Below, piece by piece: positions 63,725-64,000 of a stretch of DNA of 64,000 nt (positions are counted from its first letter, which is position 1; each line of letters begins with the position of its first letter). The position numbers and the translations under genes were made by a program. This stretch comes from Staphylococcus caprae (GTDB lineage Bacteria; Bacillota; Bacilli; Staphylococcales; Staphylococcaceae). The notes under the pieces are model-generated. The model did no database searches, was not told where the DNA came from, and saw only the letters and a program-made list of their open reading frames with translations. The stretch spans positions 1 to 64,000 of the forward strand of contig NZ_PPRT01000043.1 of NCBI RefSeq assembly GCF_002902725.1. The letters are read 5' to 3'.

Positions 63725-64000
63725 TATAAGAATCCTAATCCTTCAGTAGGGCTTGAAGCTTGTGCTGTATATTTCACTGGAATTCGACCAGCTTCGTAAG
63801 ACAATCTTCCAGCATTGATGCCAAGCTTCATTGCTTCAGCCATTTTGACTGGATCCTTTGCAGCAGAGATTGCTGTATTAAGAAGAATTCCATCAGCGCC
63901 TAACTCCATCGCATGACAAGCATCTTTAGGAGACCCAATGCCTGCGTCTACAATCACTGGTACGTTTGCATTTTCAATAATATAGCTTAGATTGAGTGGG
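63724..64000 (-). CDS. thiG: Thiazole synthase, C-terminal part (runs off the window)
   Basis: Only the last 91 codons are inside the window; the 5' part lies beyond 64000. The visible sequence has [21 protein letters not shown], split as [11 protein letters not shown] then [10 protein letters not shown], followed by [21 protein letters not shown] and the C-terminus [21 protein letters not shown], all diagnostic of ThiG. This (beta/alpha)8 enzyme builds the thiazole ring of thiamine from deoxyxylulose phosphate, dehydroglycine and ThiS-thiocarboxylate. The stop TAA at 63724-63726 overlaps the thiF start. The rest of a thi operon should lie upstream on this strand. Confidence 0.93.
   Translation of the reverse strand, partial: PLNLSYIIENANVPVIVDAGIGSPKDACHAMELGADGILLNTAISAAKDPVKMAEAMKLGINAGRLSYEAGRIPVKYTAQASSPTEGLGFL

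Noticed and set aside
1-64000. CRISPR arrays, prophage, complete insertion sequences, tRNA or rRNA genes
   Set aside because: I saw no regularly spaced repeats, transposase or integrase motifs, or cloverleaf-like conserved RNA sequences on reading both strands. A tRNA/CRISPR scan would settle it.

Overview
The window is a low-GC Firmicute chromosome segment. Its gene content and the close family resemblance of many products place it in Staphylococcus: cidRABC, mvaS/mvaA, feoAB, a single-gene class A sortase, sdaAB/sdaAA, EIICBA-type ptsG, class III fbp and a STAR-like GGGGCCCC repeat. A capBCA(E)D poly-gamma-glutamate locus and a thiG-thiF pair point to a coagulase-negative species rather than S. 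aureus. I cannot fix the species from sequence alone. There are no rRNA or tRNA genes, CRISPR arrays, prophage or complete insertion sequences.

Layout. 1-2.6 kb: two small membrane proteins, a short-chain dehydrogenase, a composite intergenic repeat and a maltose-type O-acetyltransferase. 2.7-7.5 kb: a surface-polymer locus with a fused glycerophosphotransferase-glycosyltransferase gene (two frameshifts), a UDP-sugar 4-epimerase-like gene and an IcaC-like acyltransferase broken by an in-frame stop. 7.8-14.4 kb: rocA, a TetR regulator, Fur-boxed feoA-feoB (feoB frameshifted) with a small Cys-rich partner, a GIY-YIG-like protein, a YrhK-type protein and ogt. 14.4-17.6 kb: divergent mevalonate genes mvaS/mvaA and a secreted CHAP amidase. 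17.9-24.6 kb: yozE, cidR-cidA-cidB-cidC and ptsG behind a GlcT-type antiterminator leader. 24.8-31.9 kb: a CPBP protease, a zinc alcohol dehydrogenase with a Rex box, a thioesterase, a thioredoxin-like protein, a YitT protein, an esterase, and a divergent DMT transporter and AraC regulator. 32-37 kb: cap operon. 37-41.3 kb: rbsU-rbsD-rbsK and a xylulokinase-like kinase. 41.6-47.3 kb: an orphan protein, the serine dehydratase operon, an acetyltransferase and srtA. 47.5-57.6 kb: a HAD phosphatase, D-lactate dehydrogenase, nitroreductase, two aldehyde dehydrogenases, a VOC dioxygenase-like protein, a zinc-binding lipoprotein and a YkvI-like transporter. 57.9-64 kb: a Na+/H+ antiporter-like protein, fbp, a DedA protein and the end of a thiamine operon.

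The common theme is central carbon and redox metabolism. Pyruvate is handled by cidC, ddh and sdaAA/AB, alcohols and aldehydes by adh and the aldehyde dehydrogenases, and sugars by ptsG, rbs, the FGGY kinase and fbp. Putative CcpA (cre) sites precede rocA, ptsG, cap, rbs, sda and an aldehyde dehydrogenase gene. Rex-type palindromes precede the alcohol dehydrogenase, the ddh/nitroreductase pair and the sda operon. A second theme is the cell surface: the polymer locus, CHAP amidase, cid, cap and srtA.

The most notable oddity is four gene-breaking lesions between 3.7 and 11.1 kb: two single-base deletions, one single-base insertion and one nonsense codon. All remaining genes look intact. This is either local decay of a surface-polymer locus plus feoB, or sequence error. 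I found no clearly novel multi-gene system. The best unexplained items are a stand-alone GIY-YIG-like protein, an orphan 268-residue protein before the serine dehydratase operon, a Ser/His-rich membrane protein beside the cap operon, and the Rex-like site at sda.
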